Shown: piece by piece, positions 18,681 to 26,502 of the stretch
How positions within the stretch are numbered: position 1 is the stretch's first letter
How the letters are laid out: each line of letters begins with the position of its first letter
Assembly (NCBI RefSeq): GCF_000420745.1
Contig: NZ_ATVN01000003.1
Span: 1-64,000, forward strand
Direction of reading: 5' to 3'
DNA: 64,000 nt
Origin: Pseudorhodobacter ferrugineus DSM 5888
Lineage (GTDB): Bacteria > Pseudomonadota > Alphaproteobacteria > Rhodobacterales > Rhodobacteraceae
Program-made: the position numbers and the translations under genes
The notes under the pieces: generated by a model
Told to the model about the DNA's origin: nothing
Database searches by the model: none
The model's input: the letters and a program-made list of their open reading frames with translations, nothing else

Positions 18681-19281
18681 AGACGCGGAGGAAGTGTAGC
18701 CACCGACGCCGAGATCAAGCAGGCGCTGCTGATCATGGCAACTTACATGCGCACCAGAGCCGAGATGGACATCGCCGCAGCGCGGGTCGATCAGTTCGGA
18801 GGCGCGAAGCCCCGTCTGCACCGCGACGGCGAACAGCGCGATGTCGCGCCGCCCGATCCAGGTCATTCGATCCGGTGCAGCGAGAAGGGCGCCCAATTCA
18901 GGTTCGGTCAGCCATGTTACCAGCCGCCGATCAAAGCGTTTTGGCGGAATCGTCAGAAGCCGTCCGATGATTGCGGGATGTTCGGGATGGTGCAGGGCGG
19001 CATAGCGGAACAGGGAGCGGATCGCGGCAAGCCCGGCATTTCGAGTCCGCACACCGTTCTTCCTGTGGCCCTCCAGATGGTCGAGGAAGGCCCCAATGAT
19101 TGGCGCATCGAGTATCGTCTATACCGAACTCGCCCGGTGCCTTGCCGTGTCGCTCCGACGCGAAGGCCAAGAGCTGCCGCAGGGTGTCGCGATAGGATTT
19201 AACCGTATTTGCGCTGACCTGACGCTGGCGAATGAGGCGGTCGGCGAAAAACGCCTGTAGGGTTGTGGCGGGCGAGTTCAT
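18657..19281 (-). pseudogene. XerC-like tyrosine recombinase, frameshifted and truncated
   Basis: It starts MNSPATTLQAFFADRLIRQR with an N-terminal core-binding domain, frameshifts near 19050-19100, continues as RTRNAGLAAIRSLFRYAALH and FDRRLVTWLTEPELGALL, and reaches the first catalytic Arg region (TGLRASELIDPRCGDVHLG). It then loses homology before the HxxR and Tyr motifs. Its ATG overlaps the stop of the upstream recombinase, as in paired-recombinase mobile elements. Inactive. Confidence 0.75.
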
Positions 19282-20150
19282 GCGCCACCCGCCAAGTGGC
19301 GCTCGAGCCTTTTGCCCGCCAGGCCCAGCAATTCGGGAGCGGACGACAGGTACCTGTACGTGGCGCCGGGACCTGTATGACCAAGGTTGGTCGACAGGAT
19401 CGCGAGCCGGGAACCGGGGTTGCCCGACCGATAGCCATCGAAGGTGGTGCTAACCGCGAAGCTGTGCCGCAGATCGTGGATCAGGGGTCGGCAGGCCGCC
19501 GAGCGCGGACCGATGCCGCAGTGATGCAACCGCTTGTGCAAGATCGGTTGCACCATGGAGTAGCGCATCCGTTCGCCGCGCGAATTGATTAGCAAGGGCG
19601 GCATGCCCGAAGGTCAGGGGCGGTCATCGCGGTGCAGGTAGTGGCCCAGCTTCGCGACTGTGCTCTGATGCAGCGTAAGGCACCCGCCTTGTCGAATTTG
19701 CCGTGCCGGATCGTCACCATGCCACTGGCCGCGTCGAAGTCGCCGAGGCCGATCGCCTCGCTGATCCGCATGCCGGTCGCTGCCAAAAGACTGATCAAGG
19801 TCTGATAGATCGCCTGCACATGCGATCCGCAGAGGTGACCCATGGCTTGCATCAGAGCCGTAATCTCCTGTGGCGTGTTTGAATACGGCGTCGCGCTTGC
19901 GCTGGCAGCAAATCGGCAGGCGGTATCTCGGTTGTAGGGTCAAGTGTTTGCAGGTGTCGGACAAAGAGGCGAACCTCGGCCCGACGTCTCGAGGTTCGAT
20001 CGCGGCGGCACCAGATGGGAAGGTCGCCTGGACCCGCAAAAGGACCACGGGCCTTTCGACGATGTGATGGCCAGACATCCTTCGTGATCTCGGCTCATCC
20101 ACGCGATGACTGCGACGGCGCGGTGCGCCATCAAAGCGTGGTTTCAAACA
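19278..20150 (-). pseudogene. tyrosine recombinase, frameshifted
   Basis: Pieces in all three frames add up to one integrase: an N-terminal part with LDPTTEIPPADLLPA, then LISLLAATGMRISEAIGL with the first Arg, HDLRHSFAVSTT with the HxxR box, and LGHTGPGATYRYLSSAPELL with the Tyr nucleophile. At least two frameshifts separate them. It is the first of two adjacent recombinases of the kind found as pairs or trios in mobile elements; no third one is seen. Confidence 0.75.
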
Positions 20151-20950
20151 CCCGACGCGATGGGGCAGGCAATATTGATTTCAGCCTTCTCGATCTCGGT
20201 GCTGGGGTTGATCAGCCGGAACTGCTTGCTGAAGTGCAGCGCTACTTGCCGGGCATCATGCCGGAAACTGTGGTGGATCACGAAACTGCCCTGATCCGAT
20301 TTCAGCAATTCTGTGTTGGTGCGGTCAAGGTCATGGGCGGCAAAAACATCTATCGTGCGCCCCGCTAGGTCAAACGCATCAAGGATCGCCCGGTTGCCGC
20401 CGCCAATTGAATAGACCGAGGTGATCTTGGGGTTATCGTGTAGCGCATGCAGGATCAGCGCGCCCGTGGGGGGATCCACACCATAGCTTTCAGAGACGGT
20501 CACCATCGCAAGTCTGGGCGCGTGTTTCGCAAGATAGCCTGAAAGCCAGAACGCCGGGCGCCCTCACTCTCAAATGTCTGGCTGGACAGTGTGATCAGCA
20601 CGCTGGACGTTTGCGGCTGCGCCATGCGGGCCAAAAGCTAGGCGGCTGTGGCGCATGCACGGCTATTATCCATGCCTACATAGGCCAGGCGCAGCGGTTG
20701 GGCGGCATCTGTCACATAAGTAACGATCGGGATTTTCTGTGCGGCAAGGCTGGCCAGGCAGGCCTCAACCTCGGCGGTAGCTGGGACTTTCATAACGATG
20801 CCCTGCGTGCCCCGGCGGGTGATGGCCCGCAAAAGAGCGACCAAAACCGCATCGTCCAATCGCTCGGCCAAGTGAAAGCGGGCACGAAAGGTTACTGGCC
20901 GCATCAAGTGCAGTTCTGCCTCGAACGCGTAACATTGTCCGTCGTCATAT
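20144..20950 (-). pseudogene. LacI-family regulator, ligand-binding domain fragment
   Basis: Two frames give a periplasmic-binding-like domain: RFHLAERLDDAVLVALLRAI, GIVMKVPATAEVEACLASLA and PIVTYVTDAAQPLRLAYVGMDN in one frame; TSVYSIGGGNRAILDAF and TIDVFAAHDLDRTN in the other. The helix-turn-helix headpiece is missing and a frameshift lies near 20510-20640. It resembles sugar-responsive LacI regulators. Its 3' side abuts the recombinase remnant. Confidence 0.7.
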
Positions 20951-21029
20951 AAAATGGGACGTTAGAGCGGCTTGAACATTGGAGGCTCTGGCTCGTTTGT
21001 GTGATTGAGTATGCTGCTTGTTTTTGATG

Positions 21030-21185
21030 TTACAAGCGTCGTTGTTGGATTGTCCATTTCTTGATCCTTTTCCGTTCTCTGAGAATGGCGTTGTCGCGTC
21101 CGAAGTAGACGTCTGCGGGCGTGACGTTGTTCAGGCTCTCGTGGTAACGCTGATTGTTGTAATACTCGACGAATACGCCATTCTG
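21030..21185 (-). pseudogene. IS3-family orfB, 3' end fragment
   Basis: It encodes FVEYYNNQRYHESLNNVTPADVYFGRD and ends KWTIQQRRL, the C-terminus of an IS3-type DDE transposase different from the other copies here. The rest of the gene is absent. The 80 bp upstream (20951-21029) holds nothing recognisable. Confidence 0.75.
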
Positions 21186-21346
21186 GACTTGCTACGGTTT
21201 AGTTCCGGTCTTTTTTGGTCTTGTCGCGGTTTGGTGCCGCTCCTTTGACAGCGTAATGTGCAGCAAAGGAGATGAACCATGGGCACAGTCAGGACGGATG
21301 AATTTCGCAAGGATGCGGTGCGGATCGCGCTGAGTTCGAAGGGCTA

Positions 21347-21371
21347 GAAAATGATCCGGGGGATCATTTTC
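21347..21371. repeat. class A short palindrome
   Basis: AAAATGATCC and GGATCATTTT pair perfectly around GGG. It lies in a 42-bp insertion (14 codons with one TAG) in the helix-turn-helix region of the transposase. Confidence 0.8.
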
Positions 21372-21456
21372 TCTGAGGACGGGCTTTCACGCAAACAGAT
21401 CGCTGATGATCTGGGTGTCGGGATGTCGACGCTGAACAAGTGGATCACAGCGTATC

Positions 21457-21498
21457 CGTTGCCCTCTCATGGTTTGCAAGACAAACCATGAGAGTGGG
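21457..21498. repeat. class B short palindrome
   Basis: CTCTCATGGTTTG and CAAACCATGAGAG form a 13-bp stem with loop CAAGA, inserted between TAYP and DTDVV codons. Confidence 0.8.
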
Positions 21499-21613
21499 GA
21501 CACAGATGTGGTGTCGCATGAGGATCGCGAACTAGTGCTTGAGAACGAACGGCTCCGGCGCGAAAACCGCATACTGCGCGAGAAGAGGGACATCCTAAAC
21601 TGAGGCGGATCAG

Positions 21614-21636
21614 AAAACAGTCCGGGGGACTGTTTT
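21614..21636. repeat. class A short palindrome
   Basis: AAAACAGTCC and GGACTGTTTT pair around GGG. It has the same frame as the copy at 21347 but with CAGT/ACTG replacing TGAT/ATCA. It follows the REKRDIL codons. Confidence 0.8.
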
Positions 21637-21657
21637 TCCCGACGAAGGCCACCTATT

Positions 21658-21694
21658 ACCTGGCAGGCGATTACGCAGTAATCTGCCGAGAGGG
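21658..21694. repeat. class B short palindrome
   Basis: GATTAC and GTAATC pair around GCA inside GGCAG...TGCCGAGAGGG, the reverse orientation of the head-tail layout seen elsewhere. Confidence 0.65.
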
Positions 21695-21874
21695 TTTCGG
21701 TTCGTCGAGGAACATCACGGCTGCTTTGCAACGGATCGGTTGTGTCAGGAGAGGAAGTCAGCCCTCGTGGCTTGTGGGCCATACGCCGCCGCCCTGCCAG
21801 CCGCAGGCAGCACACAGGCATGGTCGTTCTGGCCCATATCAAGGAACAATCGCGCCTGAGCCTGGGCAGCTATG

Positions 21875-21907
21875 CGTTGCCCGGGAGGTGATTGCAGGCA
21901 ATCACCG
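21875..21907. repeat. class B short palindrome
   Basis: GGTGATTGC and GCAATCACC pair around AG, preceded by CGTTGCCCGGGA, the reverse complement of the usual tail. Confidence 0.7.
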
Positions 21908-21966
21908 TAAGGTGCAGGCCCCGGATGACGGAAGAGCTGAAGGACGTCGGGGTTGATGTGGGCCAT

Positions 21967-22007
21967 CCGTTGTCCGGCAGCGGTTTGCCTTGCAAACCGC
22001 GAGAGGG
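21967..22007. repeat. class B short palindrome
   Basis: CGGTTTGC and GCAAACCG pair around CTT, between CCGTTGTCCGGCAG and CGAGAGGG, the standard flanks in reverse orientation. Confidence 0.8.
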
Positions 22008-22083
22008 TCCGGGTCGGGCGGCTGATGCGTGAGAACGGGATCGTCGTTGAAAGAACACGCAAATTCAAGGTGGAGGAGGGTCA

Positions 22084-22108
22084 GGAAATGATCCGGTGGA
22101 TCATTTCC
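22084..22108. repeat. class A short palindrome
   Basis: GGAAATGATCC and GGATCATTTCC pair around GGT. The core CCGGTGG corresponds to CCGGGGG of the other class A copies. Confidence 0.8.
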
Positions 22109-22198
22109 CCGACGACGCACGGACAGCGATCACACGTTCAACATCGCTCCGAACCTGCTGGATCGCGACTTCGCGGCGGCTGGGCCGAACCAGAAGTG

Positions 22199-22237
22199 CC
22201 CTCTCATGGTTTGCAGGCAAACCATGAGAGGGGTAAC
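22199..22237. repeat. class B short palindrome
   Basis: A perfect 16-bp stem (CCCTCTCATGGTTTGC with its complement) and a 2-base loop AG, then GGTAAC. The arms match the copy at 21457. Confidence 0.85.
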
Positions 22238-22324
22238 AGGCCGGTGATATCAGCTATATCTGGACCCGAGAGGGCTGGCTGTATCTCGCTGTCATCCTCG
22301 ATCTGCATTCGCGGCGTGTCATCG

Positions 22325-22413
22325 CCCTGCGTGATTTGCACGCAAAACCCTTCCGGGTAACAGCATGGGCCCCCTCTCGGGATCATGCCTTGCATGACCC
22401 TGCCGGGCAACGG
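22325..22413. repeat. two adjacent class B palindromes
   Basis: The first (22325-22360) is decayed, with GATTTGC/GCAAA arms and a CCGGGTAAC tail. The second (22372-22413) has head CCCTCTCGGG, arms TCATGC/GCATGA around CTT, and tail CCGGGCAACGG. Together they separate the RRVI and SNRMKRD codons of the transposase. Confidence 0.75.
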
Positions 22414-22439
22414 TCAGCAACCGCATGAAACGCGATCCG

Positions 22440-22709
22440 TTGGCCAGTATGCGCCGCTTTACTCGCCTGACCAATGCCTTTTCAAAAAAGGCTGAAAACC
22501 ACGCATATGCCGTTTCCCTGCACTTCATGTATTACAACTTTTGCCGTACTCACAAAACGCTTCGCATGACGCCAGCAATGGCCGCAGGTCTTGTGTCTAG
22601 CCCTTGGGAAGTGTCAGATATCGTTGCGCTGGTAGAAAAGGCTGAGGCAGAAGCGGCCCCGAAAGTTCGCGGCTCTTACAAGCCCCGTAAAAAAGATATT
22701 TCAAACTGA
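22440..22709 (+). pseudogene. IS1-type transposase, C-terminal fragment fused to IS3 remnant
   Basis: After MKRD of the IS3 frame the sequence continues in frame as SMRRFTRLTNAFSKKAENH, FMYYNFCRTHKTLRMTPAM and PWEVSDIVALVEKAEAEA, which is the C-terminus of an unrelated IS1-like DDE transposase with a basic tail (KPRKKDISN). The junction at about 22445 makes a chimeric reading frame. There is no sign that it is active. Confidence 0.7.
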
Positions 22710-22721
22710 CCCACTACCGAA

Positions 22722-22753
22722 AAGCCCCTTGGCCTTCGAGCGCCAAGGGGCTT
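22722..22753. terminator. strong hairpin after transposase fragment
   Basis: AAGCCCCTTGG and CCAAGGGGCTT form a perfect 11-bp stem with a 10-base loop, 13 bp after the stop. A four-T run follows only on the reverse strand. Confidence 0.55.
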
Positions 22754-23118
22754 AAACGAGCATTCGGGGCCGCACGAATACGTGACAAGACCAGTGGCCG
22801 CAATTCCGCATCCCGCTGATGTCGTGCTATGCTTTAGAGTCTGATTTGAAACGAACGTAACAATTTCAGACACATGGCATTTGATGCGCTGCGCAACGTT
22901 TGCTGGTCGCCCTTCACCCAAACCCAACAAAATCAGATGTTAGGGCCGCCGACCTTGTCTGCCATGATGGCATTGCGATGCTTTGGTTGAGCGCAATACA
23001 TTGATTTTATTTATTAATTTTGGATCGGCGCGACACACCAGGCGGTGATAAAATGTCGACGGCGCAATCGGCAGAACCCTGCAGATCGACTCGATGCCAT
23101 AAACAATGCGCTGATCTT

Positions 23119-23156
23119 CCCCTCTCGCGCATGTGAGCATGCGCTGCCTGGCAGCG
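23119..23156. repeat. class B short palindrome
   Basis: CCCTCTC head, GCATGT and GCATGC arms, GGCAGCG tail; same insertion point as the copy at 751-787. Confidence 0.7.
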
Positions 23157-23202
23157 AATGAAGGCGATCATCGCTTCAGTGGGCGGTCGCGTTCCGTCCC
23201 AC

Positions 23203-23239
23203 TGACAGACAGGGTATCGCGCAGCGATGTCCCGAGAGG
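23203..23239. repeat. class B short palindrome
   Basis: ATCGC and GCGAT arms around GCA, flanked by GACAGGGT and GTCCCGAGAGG; inserted after the SAYFA codons of orfA. Confidence 0.65.
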
Positions 23240-23609
23240 AGGCGCAAAATAAGCTGAGGCTTCGCGGAGAATTTCATTCGCCTGCCGCAGCTCCCGGACC
23301 TCACGTTCCAAGGCCTTGATCCGGTCCCGTTCCCCGGTTGTGACCCCGTCGCGCATGCCGCTGTCTTTCTCAGCCTGCTTGACCCATTCGCGCAGGGCCT
23401 GGGGAATACAGCAAATCTTGGGTGCAATGGCCGCGATCGCGCCCCCCTGCGTTTCGTATGAACCTAGATGCTCAAACACCATCCGGACCGCGCGCGCGGT
23501 CCTCGGGCGAGTAGCGATTTGCCATTCTGCTTTTCATCATAACCATCATCCTTACTCAAGTTGATGGTCTCAGACAAAACCGGAGCGATTCAGACGGCGG
23601 CAGTGCGAG

Positions 23610-23711
23610 CTGACCTTGTTCCAGCATTTCAATGGCCTCTACAATACGCGTCGCCGCCGCTCAGCGCTGGGATGTAAAAGCCCCGCAACTTTCGAACGAA
23701 AAGTCGCATAA
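23610..23711 (+). pseudogene. IS3-family orfB, last 30 codons
   Basis: FQHFNGLYNTRRRRSALG then CKSPATFERKVA and a stop matches the C-terminus of IS3-type transposases (normally INGFYNPRRRHSALGWKSP). The 160 bp to the glpR stop (23712-23874) contain nothing recognisable. Confidence 0.8.
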
Positions 23712-23874
23712 TATGTGAGCACGAGGGCCAAAATGAAAGCATGACAAGTCCAGAGCCGTCTCATTCTATCCCGTCGCAGGGGCCGTAAAGCGGCTAAAAG
23801 AATTGCACACGCAGTCAGGCCGCCCTTCCAGCTCCCTACATGCAAACATCCGACGTTCGGTCGGCATGGCTTTG

Positions 23875-24636
23875 CTAGCCGGCACGAATGACTTCGGTAT
23901 TCCATTCACGACAGCGGGCTTCAAGTTCTGGTGCCAACGGCTGATCCGTGAAAAACATATCGATTTCGTCCAGCGAGGCGATGCGGGCTGGGGCGGTACG
24001 TTGAAATTTGGAATGGTCAGCAACCAGAAAGCAGCGTCGCGATTGTGCGATGATGGCTTGGCTCACCTCGACTTCTTGAAAATCAAAATCAAGCAAATCG
24101 CCGTCTTGGTCCAAGGCCGAACACCCAATAACGGCTATGTCGAACTTGAATTGTTTGATTGTTTTGGAAGCCAAGTTCCCGATCAGGCCGCCATCAGAGC
24201 GGCGCAGCGTGCCCCCGGTGACGATGACTTGGCAGTCGGGGTTGGCGGCTAGAATTTGCGCTACATTCATATTATTTGTCACCACCAATAGCCGATGTCG
24301 AGTTAGCAGTTCCTGGGCGACGGCCTCGGTGCTGGTGCCGATATTCAGGAACAAAGAGGCCCCGTCGGGAATTTGTTTTGCGCAGGCTTGCGCGATGTTT
24401 CGTTTGGTCTCTCGGTTTAGGGTTCGGCGATCTTCATAGCCAATGTTAGTGGTTCCCGAAGGCTGAATAGCGCCGCCGTGGACGCGCTGAAGGCGGCCCG
24501 CATCTGCGAGCTCGGTCAAATCGCGCCGAATGGTTTGAACGGTCACGCCAAAGCGCTCTGCTAGGCCTTCGACCGTTACCTTGCCCTCGGAACGGACAAT
24601 TTCCAGGATATCGGGCTGACGAAAGGTCTGGGACAT
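23875..24636 (-). CDS. glpR: DeoR-family glycerol-3-phosphate regulon repressor GlpR
   Basis: A 253-residue regulator. The DeoR helix-turn-helix (residues about 5-55) contains VEGLAERFGVTVQTIRRDL and is followed by RLQRVHGGAI. The C-terminal sensor domain has the phosphate-binding signatures LFLNIGTSTEAVAQ, VTNNMNVA and VIVTGGTLRRSDGGLIG. It is divergent from glpD, the first gene of the glycerol operon, which it probably represses until glycerol-3-phosphate binds. The ATG at 24636 follows GGAGG. Confidence 0.92.
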   Translation of the reverse strand: MSQTFRQPDILEIVRSEGKVTVEGLAERFGVTVQTIRRDLTELADAGRLQRVHGGAIQPSGTTNIGYEDRRTLNRETKRNIAQACAKQIPDGASLFLNIGTSTEAVAQELLTRHRLLVVTNNMNVAQILAANPDCQVIVTGGTLRRSDGGLIGNLASKTIKQFKFDIAVIGCSALDQDGDLLDFDFQEVEVSQAIIAQSRRCFLVADHSKFQRTAPARIASLDEIDMFFTDQPLAPELEARCREWNTEVIRAG

Positions 24637-24905
24637 GATTCTATTCCTCCAACGCAAAACTGTTCCTTTTCGTTCGTATCGGCAAGTATTTTGCCTCGTG
24701 GAGGATAATTTTCCAGGTTCATTGATAAAGCAAACTGCAAAATCCTAAGCCCGGAGGCGACATTAAAACCCGTCTCTAGCAGTGGGTTGTGAGAATTACT
24801 TATTCGAATTATTCGCTTTTTGGTAAATCGAAATTAAAACTTGCAAAAACGCGCATCCCGTGGTTCGTTATGTTATTGTTTTCGATCATTTGGTGGGGAG
24901 GCCTG
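24637..24905. promoter_or_regulatory. glpR-glpD divergent control region
   Basis: AT-rich 269 bp with repeated TTCG half-sites: TTTTCGTTCG (about 24667-24676), TATTCGAATTATTCG (about 24801-24815) and GTTCGTTATG-TTTTCGAT (about 24860-24885). DeoR-family GlpR proteins recognise TTCG-containing repeats, so these are candidate operators. The assignment is by pattern only. Confidence 0.4.
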
Positions 24906-26501
24906 ATGTCGTCGCTAGTTACAGAAAATCAGGTCAAAGATCTGTTCATTATCGGCGGTGGCATCAATGGATGCGGCATAGCGCGGGATGCTGCGGGGCG
25001 CGGGTTAAGTGTGTCTCTCGCTGAAATGAACGACTTGGCCTCTGCCACATCCAGCGCCTCAACCAAGCTATTTCATGGCGGCTTGCGCTATTTGGAGTAT
25101 TGGGAGGTGCGCTTGGTGCGTGAGGCGTTGATTGAACGCGAAACGCTGCTGTGCGCGATGCCGCATATCAGTTGGCCCATGCGATTTGTGCTCCCTTATC
25201 ATAAGGATATGCGATTCGAAGGTGATACGCCCACGTCTAAACTTCTGGGTTTTGTCATGCCGTGGATGAAGGGGCGCAGACCCGCGTGGCTGATCCGCTT
25301 GGGGCTGTTCATGTATGATCACTTAGGGGGGCGCAAGGTTTTGCCGGGTACCGTCACCTTGTCGTTGCCTGGAACACCCGAGGGTGCGCCAATCGATGAT
25401 CGTTTCACGCGCGCATTCGAGTATTCTGATTGTTGGATCGAAGATTCTCGGTTGGTTATTTTGAACGCCCGTGATGCCGAGGCGCGTGGCGCAGAAATTA
25501 TGGTTCGAACGAAGGTACTTTCTGCCGCGCGCGCCGACGGTTTGTGGGAAATCACGTTGCAGCGGGGCGATCAAATCGAAACCCACCGCGCCAAAATGCT
25601 GGTAAATGCGGCTGGGCCATGGGTCGGCGATGTCATTCAGCAAAAGGTTCGGATCAATTCAACCGAGGGCGTGCGACTGGTTCGTGGTAGCCATATTGTT
25701 ACCAAGCGGTTGTATGACCATGATAAATGCTATTTCTTTCAGGGGACCGATGGGCGCATCATCTTTGCCATTCCCTATGAGCAGGATTTCACCCTGATCG
25801 GCACCACCGATGCCGAACATGAAAGCCCTGACAAGGCCCCAGTTTGCACCGATAAAGAGCGCGATTACCTGATCGGGTTTGCAAATAAGTATTTCAAACA
25901 AGATATCACTGCCGCCGATGTGGTCTGGACCTATTCCGGCGTGCGGCCGCTGTATGATGACGGGGCCAGCAGTGCCACGGCTGCCACGCGTGATTATACG
26001 CTAAAGGTCGATGCGACAGGTGGCGCGCCTATTTTGAACATCTTTGGGGGCAAAATCACCACCTATCGTCGCCTTGCAGAAAGTGCGCTTGATAAGGTGG
26101 CAGTCTATTTTCCCGGCTTGTCCGGGAAATGGACGGCTGGCGTGGCCTTGCCGGGGGGGGATTTCCCGCAGGATGGCGTGCCGGATCTGATTGCGGCGCT
26201 GCGTAAGGATTATCCCTTTCTGACCGCCTTTTGGGCGCGTCGCCTGATCCGCGCCTATGGCACCGAAGCGGCCGTGGTTTTGGGTGATGCCAAAACCCCC
26301 ACCGATCTTGGCCGTGATTTTGGCGCAACATTGACTGCGCGTGAGGTGGATTGGTTGATGACCCGTGAATATGCACGCCGCGCTGAAGATGTCGTTTGGC
26401 GGCGCAACAAGTTGGGTCTGCGGCTGGATGCAGGCCAAATAGCGGCTTTGGATGCGTGGATGCAAAGCAAGGACGACGTAGTGATAAAGGTGGGGGAATG
26501 A
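24906..26501 (+). CDS. glpD: glycerol-3-phosphate dehydrogenase GlpD
   Basis: A 531-residue FAD enzyme that oxidises glycerol-3-phosphate to dihydroxyacetone phosphate and passes electrons to quinone at the membrane. The FAD-binding GGGINGCGIARDAAGRGLSV is at residues about 17-36. TSSASTKLFHGGLRYLEY is the family signature, and NIFGGKITTYRRLAE closes the flavin domain; a helical cap follows. The ATG at 24906 follows GGGGAGG. It leads the operon glpD-glpSTPQ-DUF2160-glpV-glpK and ends where glpS begins. Confidence 0.95.
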   Translation: MSSLVTENQVKDLFIIGGGINGCGIARDAAGRGLSVSLAEMNDLASATSSASTKLFHGGLRYLEYWEVRLVREALIERETLLCAMPHISWPMRFVLPYHKDMRFEGDTPTSKLLGFVMPWMKGRRPAWLIRLGLFMYDHLGGRKVLPGTVTLSLPGTPEGAPIDDRFTRAFEYSDCWIEDSRLVILNARDAEARGAEIMVRTKVLSAARADGLWEITLQRGDQIETHRAKMLVNAAGPWVGDVIQQKVRINSTEGVRLVRGSHIVTKRLYDHDKCYFFQGTDGRIIFAIPYEQDFTLIGTTDAEHESPDKAPVCTDKERDYLIGFANKYFKQDITAADVVWTYSGVRPLYDDGASSATAATRDYTLKVDATGGAPILNIFGGKITTYRRLAESALDKVAVYFPGLSGKWTAGVALPGGDFPQDGVPDLIAALRKDYPFLTAFWARRLIRAYGTEAAVVLGDAKTPTDLGRDFGATLTAREVDWLMTREYARRAEDVVWRRNKLGLRLDAGQIAALDAWMQSKDDVVIKVGE

Positions 26502-26502
26502 C

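Larger units (their letters stand above)
21279..22445 (+). pseudogene. IS3-family transposase riddled with short palindromes
   Basis: The sequence begins MGTVRTDEFRKDAVRIALSS after AAAGGAG and can be followed as an IS3 orfA/orfB through [98 protein letters not shown] and NRMKRD. Between these blocks lie at least nine short palindromic inserts that introduce stops or frameshifts. Removing them restores a near-continuous transposase up to the middle of the DDE domain. The gene then joins an unrelated transposase tail at about 22445. Confidence 0.85.
22780..23593 (-). pseudogene. IS3-family element, broken orfA and orfB
   Basis: orfA begins at about 23537 as [20 protein letters not shown] and keeps its leucine zipper ([20 protein letters not shown]) up to SAYFA, where a palindrome (23203-23239) cuts it. 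orfB starts after a second palindrome (23119-23156) with YGIESICRVLPIAPSTFYHR and stops after RADP. An AARHQRD-like piece near 22800-22830 suggests 170 bp of unrelated sequence was inserted in between. The right terminal repeat ACCGGAGCGATTCA lies at 23579-23592. It is the sister of the copy at 367-1014. Confidence 0.8.

Noticed and set aside
18657-20150. A recombinase-in-trio element
   Set aside because: Only two recombinase remnants are visible; a third gene could not be found.
21347-22413. Array of repeats considered as a CRISPR
   Set aside because: The repeats are palindromes of two classes with variable arms, unequal spacing and coding sequence as spacers; no cas genes are present.
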